A stretch of DNA of 64,000 nt from Tetracentron sinense (lineage: Eukaryota; Streptophyta; Magnoliopsida; Trochodendrales; Trochodendraceae): contig CM026568.1 of the NCBI GenBank assembly GCA_015143295.1, positions 16,684,607-16,748,606 on the forward strand, in the 5' to 3' direction. The translations under genes were made by a program, and so were the position numbers. The notes beneath the pieces were generated by a model. The model saw nothing but the letters and a program-made list of their open reading frames with translations. It did no database searches and was not told where the DNA came from. Positions 1 through 10,302 of the stretch are shown one piece after another. Within the stretch, counting starts at the first letter, position 1. Each line of letters starts with the position of its first letter.

Positions 1-810
1 CTTATTCAGAATTCTAAAATAAAAATGAGGGTAAAATGAATTTTCTATTAGCAATAGAATTATTACTAATAACTCGAGACTTATTTCACACTGAGAAATC
101 TTCATTTGATTGAAATCGCCAACTAATAGAAGAATGAGAAAACTCTATTCGAGTAAGCTATTTTAGGATTTTGATTACATTCGATTGAATTGAGAGAAAA
201 AAGATAATTTTGCAAGCTGGTTAGTCGGTTGAATTTCCACTGAACTAAGAAAAAATAAAATTTGTGTTATTTATTCTGAGCTATTTCAATATTTTGCTAA
301 ATAACTATGTTATGCCAAATAAATACACTCATATATTGTTTTTCTGATTTTATCTATTTAGATTATTTTTCTCGTTTTTATATATTTTTTAATTGCTTAT
401 ATAATTTGATTTGCATATACAAACATGTAATCTAAATTATTCTTTTTTCTTAAATTACATAAAGCTTACTTAAGCCTTATGTAATTTTTTTCTTGAGTTT
501 GCGAATTTACATAATGCTTGTTTTTTAGAAATTGGAATAAATGTTAACATAATAAGAGATGTCAATACATATAGATTGGTAGATGGATTAGTTGGCATCA
601 CGTTCTTATTTTTTATAATTATTCATTTTTATTTTTTCGAACTTATCCCGAATTTGCCGATTTTTTCCCTTTTTTTTCGAACTTAACCCCTGCCGAATAA
701 TTCCCGAATCCGAACTTTGTTACTATGGTTACACCTACATATTTTTTTTTAAAAAAATGTATTTATTGTGATTTTTTTGATTTTTTAAGCCAAAAAAAAA
801 ACTCCGTAAA
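1..810. other. AT-rich non-coding DNA, no gene seen
   Basis: I see no coding stretch here. From about 640 to 750 there is a run of CCGAATTTGCCGA- and CCGAATCCGAA-type motifs typical of plant MITE ends, leading into the palindrome at 811. The whole block up to about 887, ending TTTTTTGAACCTTG, is probably a degraded non-autonomous DNA transposon that interrupts LINE-derived sequence to its right. The left boundary could not be fixed. Confidence 0.4.
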
Positions 811-853
811 GGCCGAAACCGTTACGTAACGGCGTTACGTAACGGTTTCGGCC
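811..853. repeat. Perfect short palindrome of a MITE-type repeat
   Basis: Two perfect 20-bp arms (811-830 and 834-853) flank a 3-bp loop. The core is GTTACGTAAC, followed by further CCGTTACGG motifs to about 880. Plant genomes carry abundant short DNA-transposon derivatives built from CCGTTACG repeats, so this is most likely the end of one. It can form a cruciform or hairpin. Confidence 0.6.
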
Positions 854-887
854 GTGTCCGTTACGGTGTCCGAAACCGTTTTTTTGA

Positions 888-1045
888 ACCTTGTGAGAGA
901 TACACAAGTGGTCATTACTTATCGATAAGCCATTAAACACAAGACCATCTACTCTGGACAACATCCTACTTAAAGCCTTTGAAACTATGACGAACAGAAA
1001 CAGAGAAAGGGGATCCCCTTACCTCAAATCCCGAGAGCTTTGAAA
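888..1045 (-). mobile_element. LINE (L1-type) reverse transcriptase fragment
   Basis: Read on the minus strand, the segment resembles the plant L1 reverse transcriptase region just before the catalytic YADD box: a GDPLSLFLFVIVSKALSRML stretch, then a segment ending DHLCIS. It is broken and short. A MITE-like repeat cuts it on the left. It lies in the presumed second intron of the zinc-finger gene at 3723-4127, on the same strand as that gene. The family was recognised by eye, so the exact ends are uncertain. Confidence 0.55.
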
Positions 1046-1544
1046 ATAACCCGGACAGCCATTAATCAGAAGGGAGAATGACACAAATGAAATACACATC
1101 CTCATTCATTGTCGTCACTTAAAACCGAAGTCCATTCTGCCAAACACATAATCCAAGCCCATTCTGGCCGAAATTGTGACAGTCCTTGTTGCTCAATGAT
1201 CCATCAAGTTGGTACTCTTTACAACAGCATGAAGTGAGTTTTGACAATTTGACGTGATTCTTGTCATTATCTCCTATGGACTCTGTAGACTGTGAGCTTC
1301 CCACCGACAAATCACAAATTAAGTAATTGCTTCTTGTAAATGATGTAGATCGATAAGAAGTTTTGAACTTTAAATTACTTGGGAGAAGTATGATTTGCAT
1401 CATGATATCAAATAGTGTTTGCATATAATTGGATTGAAGAAAAAATTTCATATATTTGTTCAAAAGGAACAAACTATTTAAATTGCTTGATGCATTACAA
1501 AGGTGCTATATGCAAATTACACTTGCAAGAGAAATCCAACCGAA
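1046..1544. other. Unassigned sequence
   Basis: A 117-codon open frame on the minus strand (1119-1472) has no feature I recognise. Its composition (a stretch rich in Cys, Asn and Ser) does not match the zinc-finger domain expected for the neighbouring gene. I treat the segment as presumed intron or intergenic DNA. Confidence 0.3.
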
Positions 1545-1884
1545 ACTAGATGCTAGGAAAATGCTTATCAAATCTGTCTACTAGTGTCTGGACTCTAAGC
1601 TCCCTTACCGCAAATATGGAAAGAGAGAAATAGTAGAGTATTTGAAGATAAAACGTCTTCAGTGCCCAGGATTTGTGACCGCATCCGCTCGACAGTTTTG
1701 GAGTGGGTTGGCTTACAATTTACTAGGGAGGAAATTCAGGAGATTTTGTAACAATGTGGGGAAAATGTTAGTTTTGGAAGGCTAGTCGGGGCTGAGTTTA
1801 CCTGCTTGTAAACTCCGAGGTCTTTTGTTTTTATGTCGTTTTTCTTTCATTTCTTAATAATATGAGTTTATTGATCCAAAAAAA
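1545..1884 (+). mobile_element. 5'-truncated LINE 3' end
   Basis: The segment resembles the last part of plant L1 ORF2: a broken frame with FEDK and CDRIRSTVLEWVG-like residues. A 3' untranslated region with TGCTTGTAAACTCCG and TTCTTAATAATATGAG follows, and it ends in ATTGATCC plus an A-run near 1876. This is the usual look of a 5'-truncated LINE insertion. The same tail type is seen at 3071 (minus strand), 56915 and 60220. Confidence 0.6.
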
Positions 1885-2815
1885 TATATCGATACGTATC
1901 GACCGATACGGACTGATACGTATCCTATTTGGAGCTACCCGATACACTGGTACGCTGGAAAAAAAAAACCCGATACACACAAGGATCCACAATACAAACC
2001 CGATACACACAACTTATTAACATAATATATTATTTAAGTAAATGATTTTAACTTGATTTTACTTTCATTTACCTTAGATATTAATATGTAAATAAGGTCA
2101 TCCCCCTGGTTATGATGCCCCAGCCCAACCCTACTTATCAGAAGCCACTTGTTATGATGCCCCAGCCCAACCCTATTTATCAGGAGCCACTGGTAATGAT
2201 GCTCAGTCTCAGTCTTCGACTGACAGTTATGGACAGATCACAACTCAGCAGCAGACATATGTACAAATGTAACTAGGCATGTACCACACGATGATGACTT
2301 TGACACAGTGGTGTCATCATGTCTGAACCACTTATAATGTATCACTCTACTCAATTCCTAATCTCACAATGATAGAGTATGAGCCGACACGAAGCTCAAT
2401 ATGGTATTGAACTTCTATCATGTATGTAACTTGATTTGTGAATACAAGGGTCTATGTATTTTCATATTTTTTATTTATGAATGCAATTGAGATTCTATTA
2501 CTTGATTAAGTAACTATGGTTTGTATTTTCATATATATTTATCAGTACACACGCCTTTTTTAACTTATAAATTTGTTAACTCTCATATGTATGATTATAA
2601 ATGTAGTTGGAGACCTTCATTTAGTTTATTTTTAGCTTATATTTGCATTAAAAGAGGTTTTATTCAAGGTATCCAAGTTTTTCCTTGCATATCCAAGCTT
2701 TTTTTAACATATCCTAAATTTTTTCGCCGTATCCAACCGATACGGTACCGATACGCTGATACGTATCCTATTTTGGACTTACCGATACAGCGATCGATAC
2801 CGATATTTTGAACCA
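1885..2815. mobile_element. Non-autonomous DNA transposon with GATACG-type inverted ends
   Basis: The two ends are built from GATACG and CGTATC motifs in opposite orientation (about 1885-1945 and 2735-2815), as in a terminal-inverted-repeat element. The right end finishes ATATTTTGAACC, like many plant hAT-related MITEs. Inside, 2116-2200 has two tandem copies of a 42-bp unit encoding a YDAPAQPY-type peptide, followed by a Gln/Ser-rich open stretch. This looks like the tail of a decayed transposase-associated gene. No full transposase is present, and the superfamily is an inference. Confidence 0.45.
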
Positions 2816-3070
2816 TGATCATATGTAAGCTTTCTAGCATACGCTACCTTGTTCCACTTGCAATAGCACTAGAGCTAGACTTTGGAATTAAGAAACTATT
2901 TATTGGCACCTCTCCGTCTCCTAGATAATATCAAAACCTCACATTATCCTCTGAACCAAAAGCTTAGAGACTTAGACTACAATTTCTGTTCACTAGCCCA
3001 AGATCACCTTAACTTTAATTTTAGAAGTCATTCACTTCTTGGGATTCCAAGATAACATCAGGTACTTTTT

Positions 3071-3405
3071 TTTTTTTTGATCAATAGCAGTCTTTATTCA
3101 ACAAAGAACAAAAGGAACAAGACAACAGAAAGAAACAGAAGAAAAAACACAAGAGGAGACCATCCAAACTGACACAGAGTTCACAAGTAAGTAAACTCAG
3201 CATCCACAAAACAAGCCTCCTACAAACCCCTCCCCACAAGGACTGCTCAATACTACATCTCGAAATGTTGAAAATCCTCCCTAGGGCACAGGGCCCCCAC
3301 CCACTCCAAAATATGTGAACGAATGCGACCACACCGACTGGGCACTGAAAACGTGACATCCTCAAACACTCTCCCGTTCCTCTCCTTCCAAAGCTATAAC
3401 ATTCG
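3071..3405 (-). mobile_element. 5'-truncated LINE 3' end
   Basis: On the minus strand, ORF2's extreme C-terminus can be read: [12 protein letters not shown], then SVPSRCGRIRSHILEWVG. A short 3' UTR follows, then GTTGAATAAAGAC and ATTGATC plus an A-run (the T-run at 3065-3078 on the plus strand). It shares the KERN-RVFED motif with the LINE tails at 56600 and 59950. It sits in the presumed intron 2 of the zinc-finger gene, in the sense direction, and brings its own AATAAA signal into that intron. Confidence 0.7.
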
Positions 3406-3722
3406 AAATGAAATACCTCTACCGCCTAGAGCTTCTGGGAAGAATACGAAAACCCAAGTAATCCAGTTCTAAAATATAATTTTTTCATTGGTGGGGGAAC
3501 CATTAATACATCGTATTGCTAAAATGAGGGATTGGAAAAACAACTCAATTTGGTCTGATAACATCCCACCGTGGAATGAATTGGTCCCAAACTAACCAAA
3601 CAGCAAGTTGGAGAAGGAATTTAAATTTTTTTTTAATATTCTTTGCTAAATAAACAAAAACAGACAACAAACCCAATTTTAAAAAAATGAAAATTGTGAT
3701 GAAGTGAATGCGAGAATAGAAC

Positions 3723-4127
3723 CTTGGGTTTTCCGAACCAGGTCATGGACTTGAACGTCGCTAACCTCTTCAATAGATCCCCTCGATCCCACGGTCTGCA
3801 CATCGGAGCCTGCGACGAGCCAACCGGAACAGTGTAACGCTTAAATCGTTCCACAATATCCCCTCTCGAGTTCGATTCAGCTATCGATCGCTTCTTGCCC
3901 CTTGAAGATTGAATTTCAGATGAACTATCAACCAAATGAATAAAACAGAGAAATGTAAATCTCTATATGTATCGAATTCGATGTAAATCAATATATATAT
4001 ATGTATATATGAACTCGATGAATAGGCATGATTTTAGAGAGAGAGACCTGGATGGATCTTTTGGTTTGGGAGCATAGAATAGCTTGTCCATGACCGATAG
4101 GAACCTCTTCTCTGAATCTTCCGTCAT
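3723..4127 (-). CDS. C3HC-type zinc-finger (NIPA/ILP1-like) protein, N-terminal exons
   Basis: Two exons are visible. Exon 1 (4127 to 4048) encodes MTEDSEKRFLSVMDKLFYAP and a few more residues. Exon 2 (3924 to 3723) starts at an AG acceptor and joins in phase (AG + T = Ser). It ends after GKPK at a GT donor. The key motif is CRPWDRGDLLKRLATF followed by TWFGKPK, which opens the zf-C3HC domain of the NIPA/ZC3HC1 family. The layout resembles Arabidopsis At1g48950, which I recall as MEM1 and linked to DNA demethylation; that name is from memory. The acidic and basic leader before the domain also fits. About 94 residues are present. The zinc-binding Cys/His exons were not found in the 3.7 kb to the left, so either intron 2 is long and the gene leaves the window, or the gene is cut short. 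The start is the first ATG of exon 1. Confidence 0.75.
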
Positions 4128-4326
4128 GGTTTCTTACCAATTTCAATGGTGATCTTCGTGGTCTTCTTAAACCCTTCGCACCGCACTTAGAACCAGCTCG
4201 ATAAAAGGGCTCTCTTGTTAGTCTTCTGGAATTGTTGCGTTTTTATGAGTTTTTTTTTTGTTTTTTGTTTTTTGAGAAATGTTGAGCTTACCGAGTCCAC
4301 ACCCCATTTTTAAACACCATGGTTAA
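4128..4326 (-). promoter_or_regulatory. Presumed 5' leader and promoter side of the zinc-finger gene
   Basis: This is the short stretch upstream of the minus-strand ATG at 4127. It contains a T-rich/A-rich tract at 4251-4275 and no TATA box I would defend. A MITE begins at 4327, only 200 bp from the start codon, so the proximal promoter lies partly inside that element. Confidence 0.3.
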
Positions 4327-4755
4327 TAGGGATAGCAAGGGTGGACCGGGAAGACTCCTACCCCACCCCGTTCCAACCCCGTGTCGGGGTCAGGTCGGGT
4401 GTCGCGTGGCGTGGCGGAGCGGAGCGGGGGCGGTTGACCCATCCTTGTTTATCAAAACCCTTCTTAGCCTCATCCCTGACCCGCCTCGTCCCGTTAAGCA
4501 CTAATTAGGGAGGGTCGGTTTAGTATTTCATATTATATATGTAAGATATTAAGGTAATTTTGGGATTAATATAACGGTAAAATAGGTATTTATATTATAA
4601 ACGAGATGGAACGACTTAAATCCATCCCCGACCTGAACCCAAGTCAAATTTACTCATCATTCTCATCCCCGCCCCTACCCCATTTATGAACCTATCCCAA
4701 ATCCCAATAGGGGAGGGTCGAGTTAATTGATTAACCCGGCTCATTGCCATCCCTA
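4327..4755. mobile_element. MITE of about 430 bp, probably hAT-type
   Basis: The ends form an imperfect terminal inverted repeat of about 21 bp, starting TAGGGATAGCAAGG on the left and TAGGGATGGCAATG on the right when read inward. The interior is rich in GGGGCGGG and CCCATCCCC motifs near both ends and AT-rich in the middle, with no coding capacity. A TAGGG start suits hAT-type MITEs, but the flanking 8 bp no longer match clearly, so the copy is old. It inserted about 200 bp upstream of the zinc-finger gene's start codon. Confidence 0.65.
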
Positions 4756-5712
4756 CTGTTACGGGATCATCCATCCACCCTTGATTTGTGTATTTTTTCT
4801 TCTTTAATAATCCTTCTTCTTTCTTCTTTGTTTCTAATCTATCAATCTATTCTCCCTACTACTATCTTCCTCTTGATGCCACATAAGACTCTTTTTCATA
4901 ATCTAGGGCCTCTCTAATTCTCTCTCTCTCATCAATAACTTTCCCTTTATGTTATCTTCTCCTAATTTATCTCCCTCCACTAACCTAATTTATCTCTCCC
5001 ACTTACCAATCTAAGGGAATCCCTTCAAAGCCATGTGGATAGGCACAAAGCATTACGTACCTTCCCTCATTCCTACCGTTTCCGAAAGAGAATTCAAGGG
5101 TATGAATTTCTAAAATTTAACCGACGCCTTAATTGGTATCCTTAAATTGATTGTTTTCCATAATTTATCATCACAGATCGTTGGTGACATCTCAGTTGCC
5201 TTTGCTAGTAAGGGTCTCTTGTGCACACTGGGTTTTGCATTGCTTCCTTGCTAGGCCAAGGTGGATCTGACAATTACCCTTCAAATGGCGCTGGCTGCGC
5301 TAGGCCAACAATGATAGGGATTGTAGGGATCTCATCACTTATGGGGCAGCCTATGGTGTCTACGCTGCTTTCTATAGCCTTGGGTGGCGTCCTATTTGCT
5401 CTAGAGGAGGTCGCAACTTGGTGGTGGGGTTCCCTTCTTTGGAGAAAGTTCTTCATCGATCACTGTAGTGGTGGTGCTCAGAGCATTCATTGTGTTATGC
5501 AAATCTGGGAAATGCGGGTTGTTTGGAAAAGAAGGCCTTAATATATTGGAAAATAGTTAACGGACCCATGGATCTCATTTGCTAACCTAAGGCATCCGGC
5601 CCGCCTATCACTACTCTAATATATTTGATTTGAGCTCTATTATTATGAGTTACCATGCAATGGATCTTGTCCCTGTTTTGGAGTTATTGGTAGAGTTTAG
5701 GAAAGGTTATAT
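4756..5712. other. Intergenic, CT-rich then unassigned
   Basis: 4790-5010 is pyrimidine-rich (TCTTTCTTC and TCTCTCTC runs). A 106-codon open frame at 5221-5541 on the plus strand shows no known domain. An opposite-strand frame overlaps it, so I do not call it a gene. The sequence ends at the TATAT target duplication of the copia-type element. Confidence 0.35.
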
Positions 5713-6246
5713 TGTTGGGATTCAAGAATAATAATGTTAAAACAAAACAAGATTATTCAAATCCTGGATCTAGACCATGCAATCAACTTTTCTAGGATTC
5801 ATAATCAAAATGGGACACAGATTAAAAGAGATGATCTCATACCTTTCGCTGGAATTTCCCTATTCCCTTCACGGTGTGACACTGGGTTTCTCGGCGCTTG
5901 AGAGGGATGAGAGGAGTCTTCTCTTTTCTCCTTAGGTCTGATTCAATGGGGCTTCCAATTGACGTAAGAGAAAAGAGGGACCCCCTCTTTGCTTTATATA
6001 CCCTTGGAACCCTACCCATCATAAGATCCAATGGCTAAGAGGGATCACACCAAAGATCTAACGGTCGCCAACCCTGACCATGTTGTTAGCTTTAATAACA
6101 CTTAAAAAGTCCCTGTTTGATCACATCTCTTTAGTGGGACCCATTATCCTTAACATTCTCTATTGACAGCAATATAATCCGAGTTTTGAAAATTAAGGAT
6201 TGCGCCAGACCACATGAGTTTTTATTTAATAAGAAAAACCCTAACA
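5713..6246 (-). repeat. Left (3') LTR of the gag-only element
   Basis: The 534-bp repeat is almost identical to 10303-10836. In element orientation it is the 3' LTR, because the polypurine tract (6248-6257 on the plus strand) adjoins it. It starts TGTTAGGG and ends CCCAACA in that orientation. The TATA-like CTTTATATA (plus strand) is also present in this copy. Confidence 0.93.
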
Positions 6247-6257
6247 ATCTCCCACTT

Positions 6258-7583
6258 GGTCCAAGCAATCCTTAAATAAAATAAAATGACTCTTCGGATT
6301 GAACAACCTTAAAAACATGAGTGGCCACTCTTTTAATTTTGAAAAACATTGCTGTCGAGAATTAAGTGTTCTTTAACTGTCACTTTGATTCAAAAGCACC
6401 ACTAACGGTGATCATGGAAGCATTTAGCATCTACTAGTGTTCATTTACTATGATACAAGCCACTCCATGGTCAAACAGCTAGTAATACTAATGTTTCAGA
6501 GCGGTTCTTTATGGTGGCAAGGTATGGTGTGATATGGACTATACACAACCTTATGTGATCAAAATGTATACGTCCAAAAATTGTCCACGCTACATGCATT
6601 TAAGCATATGCATGTCATTCCGATACTTTACGGCAACCGCCATGTGAAGTCCATCACCTTGTATCCAGAATGAAGGCCTCAAACATGGTGCCCAACCATC
6701 AGCCCAAGCAACTTGAGAGCTTTGTGCAAGGCTCTCGGGTAAACCTGACATCAATGACATCCGTCATGTGAAATCCATCACTTGATGTCTTTACCTTTTG
6801 CACGTGCAGTTCAATTACATGACTATAATCAAATGATGCATCAATTATTTAATTTGCATAACCATAACATATCAATATCTGAGAGTGTAAAACAATGACA
6901 TGTATATCATATAAATGTCTGAAATATAAAACAATGAACAATATTCCCACTAAATAAAAGAATCAAACGATTCTAAAAGGTTCCATAATAATGACAAGTT
7001 CTTTAAAAAATTTCTGGTGGAGAGTTTTTTACTTAACGGGTTCACAATCCAAACATGTTTATAATTCAAATATTCAACAACACATAATCTGATGAAGATT
7101 TCAAACTATCTTGAAATCAAGCAAAAATCAGAGTCTGAATAACTTTTAAATTTCTAGTTCGATATATCTCTTGTAAACCAAACTGAAATCCTATGAGATA
7201 ACTCCAAACGTCTAGAAATATGATTTCTGGTAATCTTGATATCCAAATTATAACTTAAAAAACTTGCTCCCACTGACCTTAACATATGTCTGATGTTAAC
7301 AAACATACAACAAGAATGATATAAAATACGAGTCCAAGTTTAGCTAATAAAGATCATCTACTAATATATTACTACCAACTGTCTGAAAAATATGTCTGAT
7401 GGAGAGTGTACTCCCCTCAATGATAAAATTAAACTGTATCCAATCCAATAATATCTCGACTAAACAACGGCACAATGAAAATAACATCTAATAGTAAAAA
7501 CAGAAACAAAGTCTAATACTAATCAGCAAGTTCCAACAGCCTCTAATACTGTTGGTGTAGAGTTCTCAAAAATCAGCAGCTCA
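6258..7583 (-). other. Non-coding 3' part of the gag-only element
   Basis: This lies between the gag stop and the polypurine tract. It holds no frame of note and is AT-rich. Where an autonomous copia element would carry protease, integrase and reverse transcriptase there is only about 1.3 kb of non-coding DNA. Confidence 0.7.
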
Positions 7584-8516
7584 TCAGCCTTGGCGCTTCG
7601 CCGATGAATGAACTCCTTTGTTCTTCCTGCACCAATCCTTATATTTGAAACAGTTTCTTTTCATGTGACCTTTCCCCTTGCAGAAGAAACACTCAATCTC
7701 CTCTAGTTCCTCAGTATTATCATTTCCCTGAAATTGATATCCCGAACTCTGTCCTAAATTATGACCTGAACTCTGTCCTTGATTATATCCTGAATTTTGT
7801 CCTTGCCAGAAATTCTGTGAATTAGGTTTCTTGAACCTTTTATTCTTAAAATTCTTCTTACTACCAGAATTCACAGCCAAGTTCGCATACTCGGCTTTCC
7901 CACACTTCAAGCGCTCTTCCTCACTAACACACACAGCTATCAGTTCATGTAGATCCCACTTCCTATCCTGTGCACTGTAATTAACCTTAAAAGCATCAAA
8001 TGATTCAGGAAGTGAGGCTACAGCCAAATGCACCATGAGGTCATCCTCAATTGTCAACCCAAGCTCTCTAAGAGAGATAATTAACTTAGATATCTTCAAG
8101 ATGTGCTCCCGAACATTTTCAGCACCATCATACTTCAATGAAATCAGCTGAGTTAAACAACTGTACTGACGAGACCTAACAGATCCCATAAATTGTTTCT
8201 TGATAGTCTCAAGAAGAACCTTAGCAGTATCAGCAGCAGGAATACCACCTCTGATGGCTTCTTGAACAGAAGCCCTAATGATCATCATGGCCATCCTATT
8301 GGCCTTCTCCCATTTCGAATACAAAGACTTATTTGAATCTGAAGACTCAGCAGTGGGAGTAACCGACTTTTCCTCCAGTAGGACAAAGTCGTAATCAAGG
8401 CAACCCAGAACTATATCTAGCTGCATCTTCCAAGAACTATAGTTTGAACCATTCAGAGGCTCAATCCCAGTCAAATGTTTCTGAACAACAGACCCATCCA
8501 TATCTGAAAATGTCAA
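7584..8516 (-). CDS. Copia-type Gag polyprotein (UBN2 domain plus CCHC zinc knuckle)
   Basis: This 310-residue capsid protein packages element RNA in cytoplasmic particles. Residues about 10-60 carry the start typical of copia Gag (GSNYSSWKMQLDIVLGCLDY). Residues about 70-205 form the UBN2/retrotran-gag fold, with LISLKYDGAENVREHILKI and SLPESFDAFKVNY-like motifs. A Gln/Gly/Ser-rich linker of GQSSG-type repeats follows, then one zinc knuckle, CFFCKGKGHMKRNC (about 276-289), and a basic tail. The length matches a stand-alone Gag rather than a Gag-Pol fusion, and the frame closes shortly after the knuckle. It is the sole product of the surrounding LTR element and is presumably transcribed from the right LTR after a long leader. 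Confidence 0.92.
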   Translation of the reverse strand: MTFSDMDGSVVQKHLTGIEPLNGSNYSSWKMQLDIVLGCLDYDFVLLEEKSVTPTAESSDSNKSLYSKWEKANRMAMMIIRASVQEAIRGGIPAADTAKVLLETIKKQFMGSVRSRQYSCLTQLISLKYDGAENVREHILKISKLIISLRELGLTIEDDLMVHLAVASLPESFDAFKVNYSAQDRKWDLHELIAVCVSEEERLKCGKAEYANLAVNSGSKKNFKNKRFKKPNSQNFWQGQNSGYNQGQSSGHNLGQSSGYQFQGNDNTEELEEIECFFCKGKGHMKRNCFKYKDWCRKNKGVHSSAKRQG

Positions 8517-10288
8517 TGTTTTACTATGTTATGGTATGTCTAACAAATTATTGCACAAATTATAGTAATTTACTTTATACTTGTCCTTGCATGACTTTAT
8601 TTAAGCTTTATGATTCTAATCCGGTCTTGGGGTTAAGCCGGATAGCTAAAGTGGTTTACTTTAAGATTGCTTACTTCCACTTTACGGGACAGGTGGGCGC
8701 ATCATCTAATCACACCTTTGGGCAAGAGATTTCGACATGCAATTCACCCCCAAATTGGCAACAATAGTCGCTCACAGAACTGATCTATCACGTATTGGAT
8801 TGATTAGGACACTTCCACACCTTTGGGCAAGAGGGTTATCCTTCTCTCACCGCCACGCACAAATCATTCTGCCCCACTCAGTCTACAAGAAGTCCCTAGA
8901 CACCTTTGGGAAAGACTAGTTATTCAATGTAGGTGAGTGCAAACTTGCAGTCTAAATGAGATCAAAATCTCAAATTCGAAGGACCATAACCTCCTATAGG
9001 ACGGTCACCTTTGGGCAAGACAATCTAACCTACTTCAGTTATGCCCATTCGAATCACTGCCTTACAGATCAAACCTAAACCCCATAGGATGATCTAACTT
9101 TAATTCTTGATATTAATTTTGGGTAAAAGCATCAAGTTTTTCCTTTATTTAATGTCAAAACCATAGGAAAATAATATTCATGCACTAAAACAACTCTTTA
9201 CAGTGCTCAGAAGTCAAAATGGACCCCAAAAACGGAATCAGAACACCCAAAAACCTCAGAATAGGTCGGACACTCGTCCTGGACATGTCCTGGGGATGTG
9301 TCACGCGCAGGAGACACTCCCTGCAAGTGTCACGCGCGCCTCACGCGCAGGCAGTGCGCGCCACGCGCTGGTTGTGCGTTGCACGCGCGGAGAAACCGCT
9401 GCACGCGCACGGGATTGCGCTCACGCGCGGTCTGCGAATCACGCGCATACGGTTCGACGGTCTTACGCGGTCCGGTCTGGCATCGGGCCGGTTCTGGTTC
9501 GGTTCATTCAGCAATCCGGTTCGGCTTAGCTCCCAGTTCGGTCGAACCGGTTCGGTTCAGGCTTGGATCCGGTTGGGCCGGTCCGGTCTAGTGATCCGGT
9601 TCAAGGTTTATTCGGGTCGGGTGTATACTATCCGGGTCGGTCAAACCCATCCGGGTTCGGTTTATATCAACGGATCGGGTCGATATTGGATCGGCTTAAG
9701 GCATTCGGTTCGGTTTTTGGATCGGGTCACAGGGTCGGGTGACCCTCGTGACTCTATCTTCCTAACCCGCACAGTTTAAAATTTTATTTTAATTTTATTT
9801 TTTAAAAAACCTAACGCCGTATACTGTTAACCCTTTGGTAAGGGCTCTACCGGCCACCTCTCCGGCTGCCGCCGGTGCCAAACCGACGGCCTGACTCAGG
9901 CGACCAAAACCTCACCGCCGGCGGCGTCCTCCGGTGACGGACGGCGGCGGAATCGCCGTCCAACCAAAAACAGCCAAAAAACCCCTTTTTTTTTTTTTTT
10001 TTTTTGATTTCTGAAAATTTCTTTACTGTTAACCTTTAATCCGATTCACTCGGATCCTAGATACGATTATTAAAAATCCGAAAATTTATTTCAAAACCAA
10101 TAAAAATTAATTATCAAAAATCCGAAATCAATCTCTTTACCTTATTTACCTTTAAATTTATATGTCTCAATTTCCTTAAATCCGAATCACAAGATCAATA
10201 AATAAAAAAAATTGATTATTTAGATCCGAAAATAAAACTCCACTTAGATTTGATTATTAAGAAAAATTAATCACAAGGTCAACCCTGC
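8517..10288 (-). other. Long GC-contrasting leader between PBS and gag
   Basis: The leader is about 1.8 kb. The part at 9290-9770 is strikingly GC-rich in an AT-rich element. First comes a cluster of CACGCGC motifs (9300-9455), then a run of CGGTTCGG and CGGGTCGG motifs (9470-9740). A 20-base T-run lies near 9985-10004. Several overlapping open frames exist in the GC-rich part, but they look like composition artefacts. Its role could be packaging or transcription control; that is inference. Confidence 0.6.
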
Positions 10289-10300
10289 GCTCTGATACCA
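10289..10300 (-). other. Primer-binding site of the gag-only element
   Basis: The plus strand reads GCTCTGATACCA. The minus strand, TGGTATCAGAGC, is complementary to the 3' end of plant initiator methionine tRNA, the standard primer of copia elements. It lies 2 bp from the LTR and fixes the element's orientation. Confidence 0.93.
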
Positions 10301-10302
10301 AT

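Noticed and set aside
1119-1472. Candidate C-terminal exon of the zinc-finger gene
   Set aside because: The residues do not fit the expected CGA-VGLW or zinc-ligand pattern of the family.
4319-4504. Plus-strand frame of 61 codons
   Set aside because: It lies within the MITE's GC-rich end and has no protein features.
5221-5541. Open frame of 106 codons
   Set aside because: No recognisable domain, an overlapping opposite-strand frame, and no splice or promoter context.
9203-9779. Three overlapping open frames of 97-186 codons
   Set aside because: They arise from the GC-rich repeated motif stretch in the leader, lie antisense to gag, overlap each other, and show only Arg/Gly/Ser-rich low-complexity sequence.
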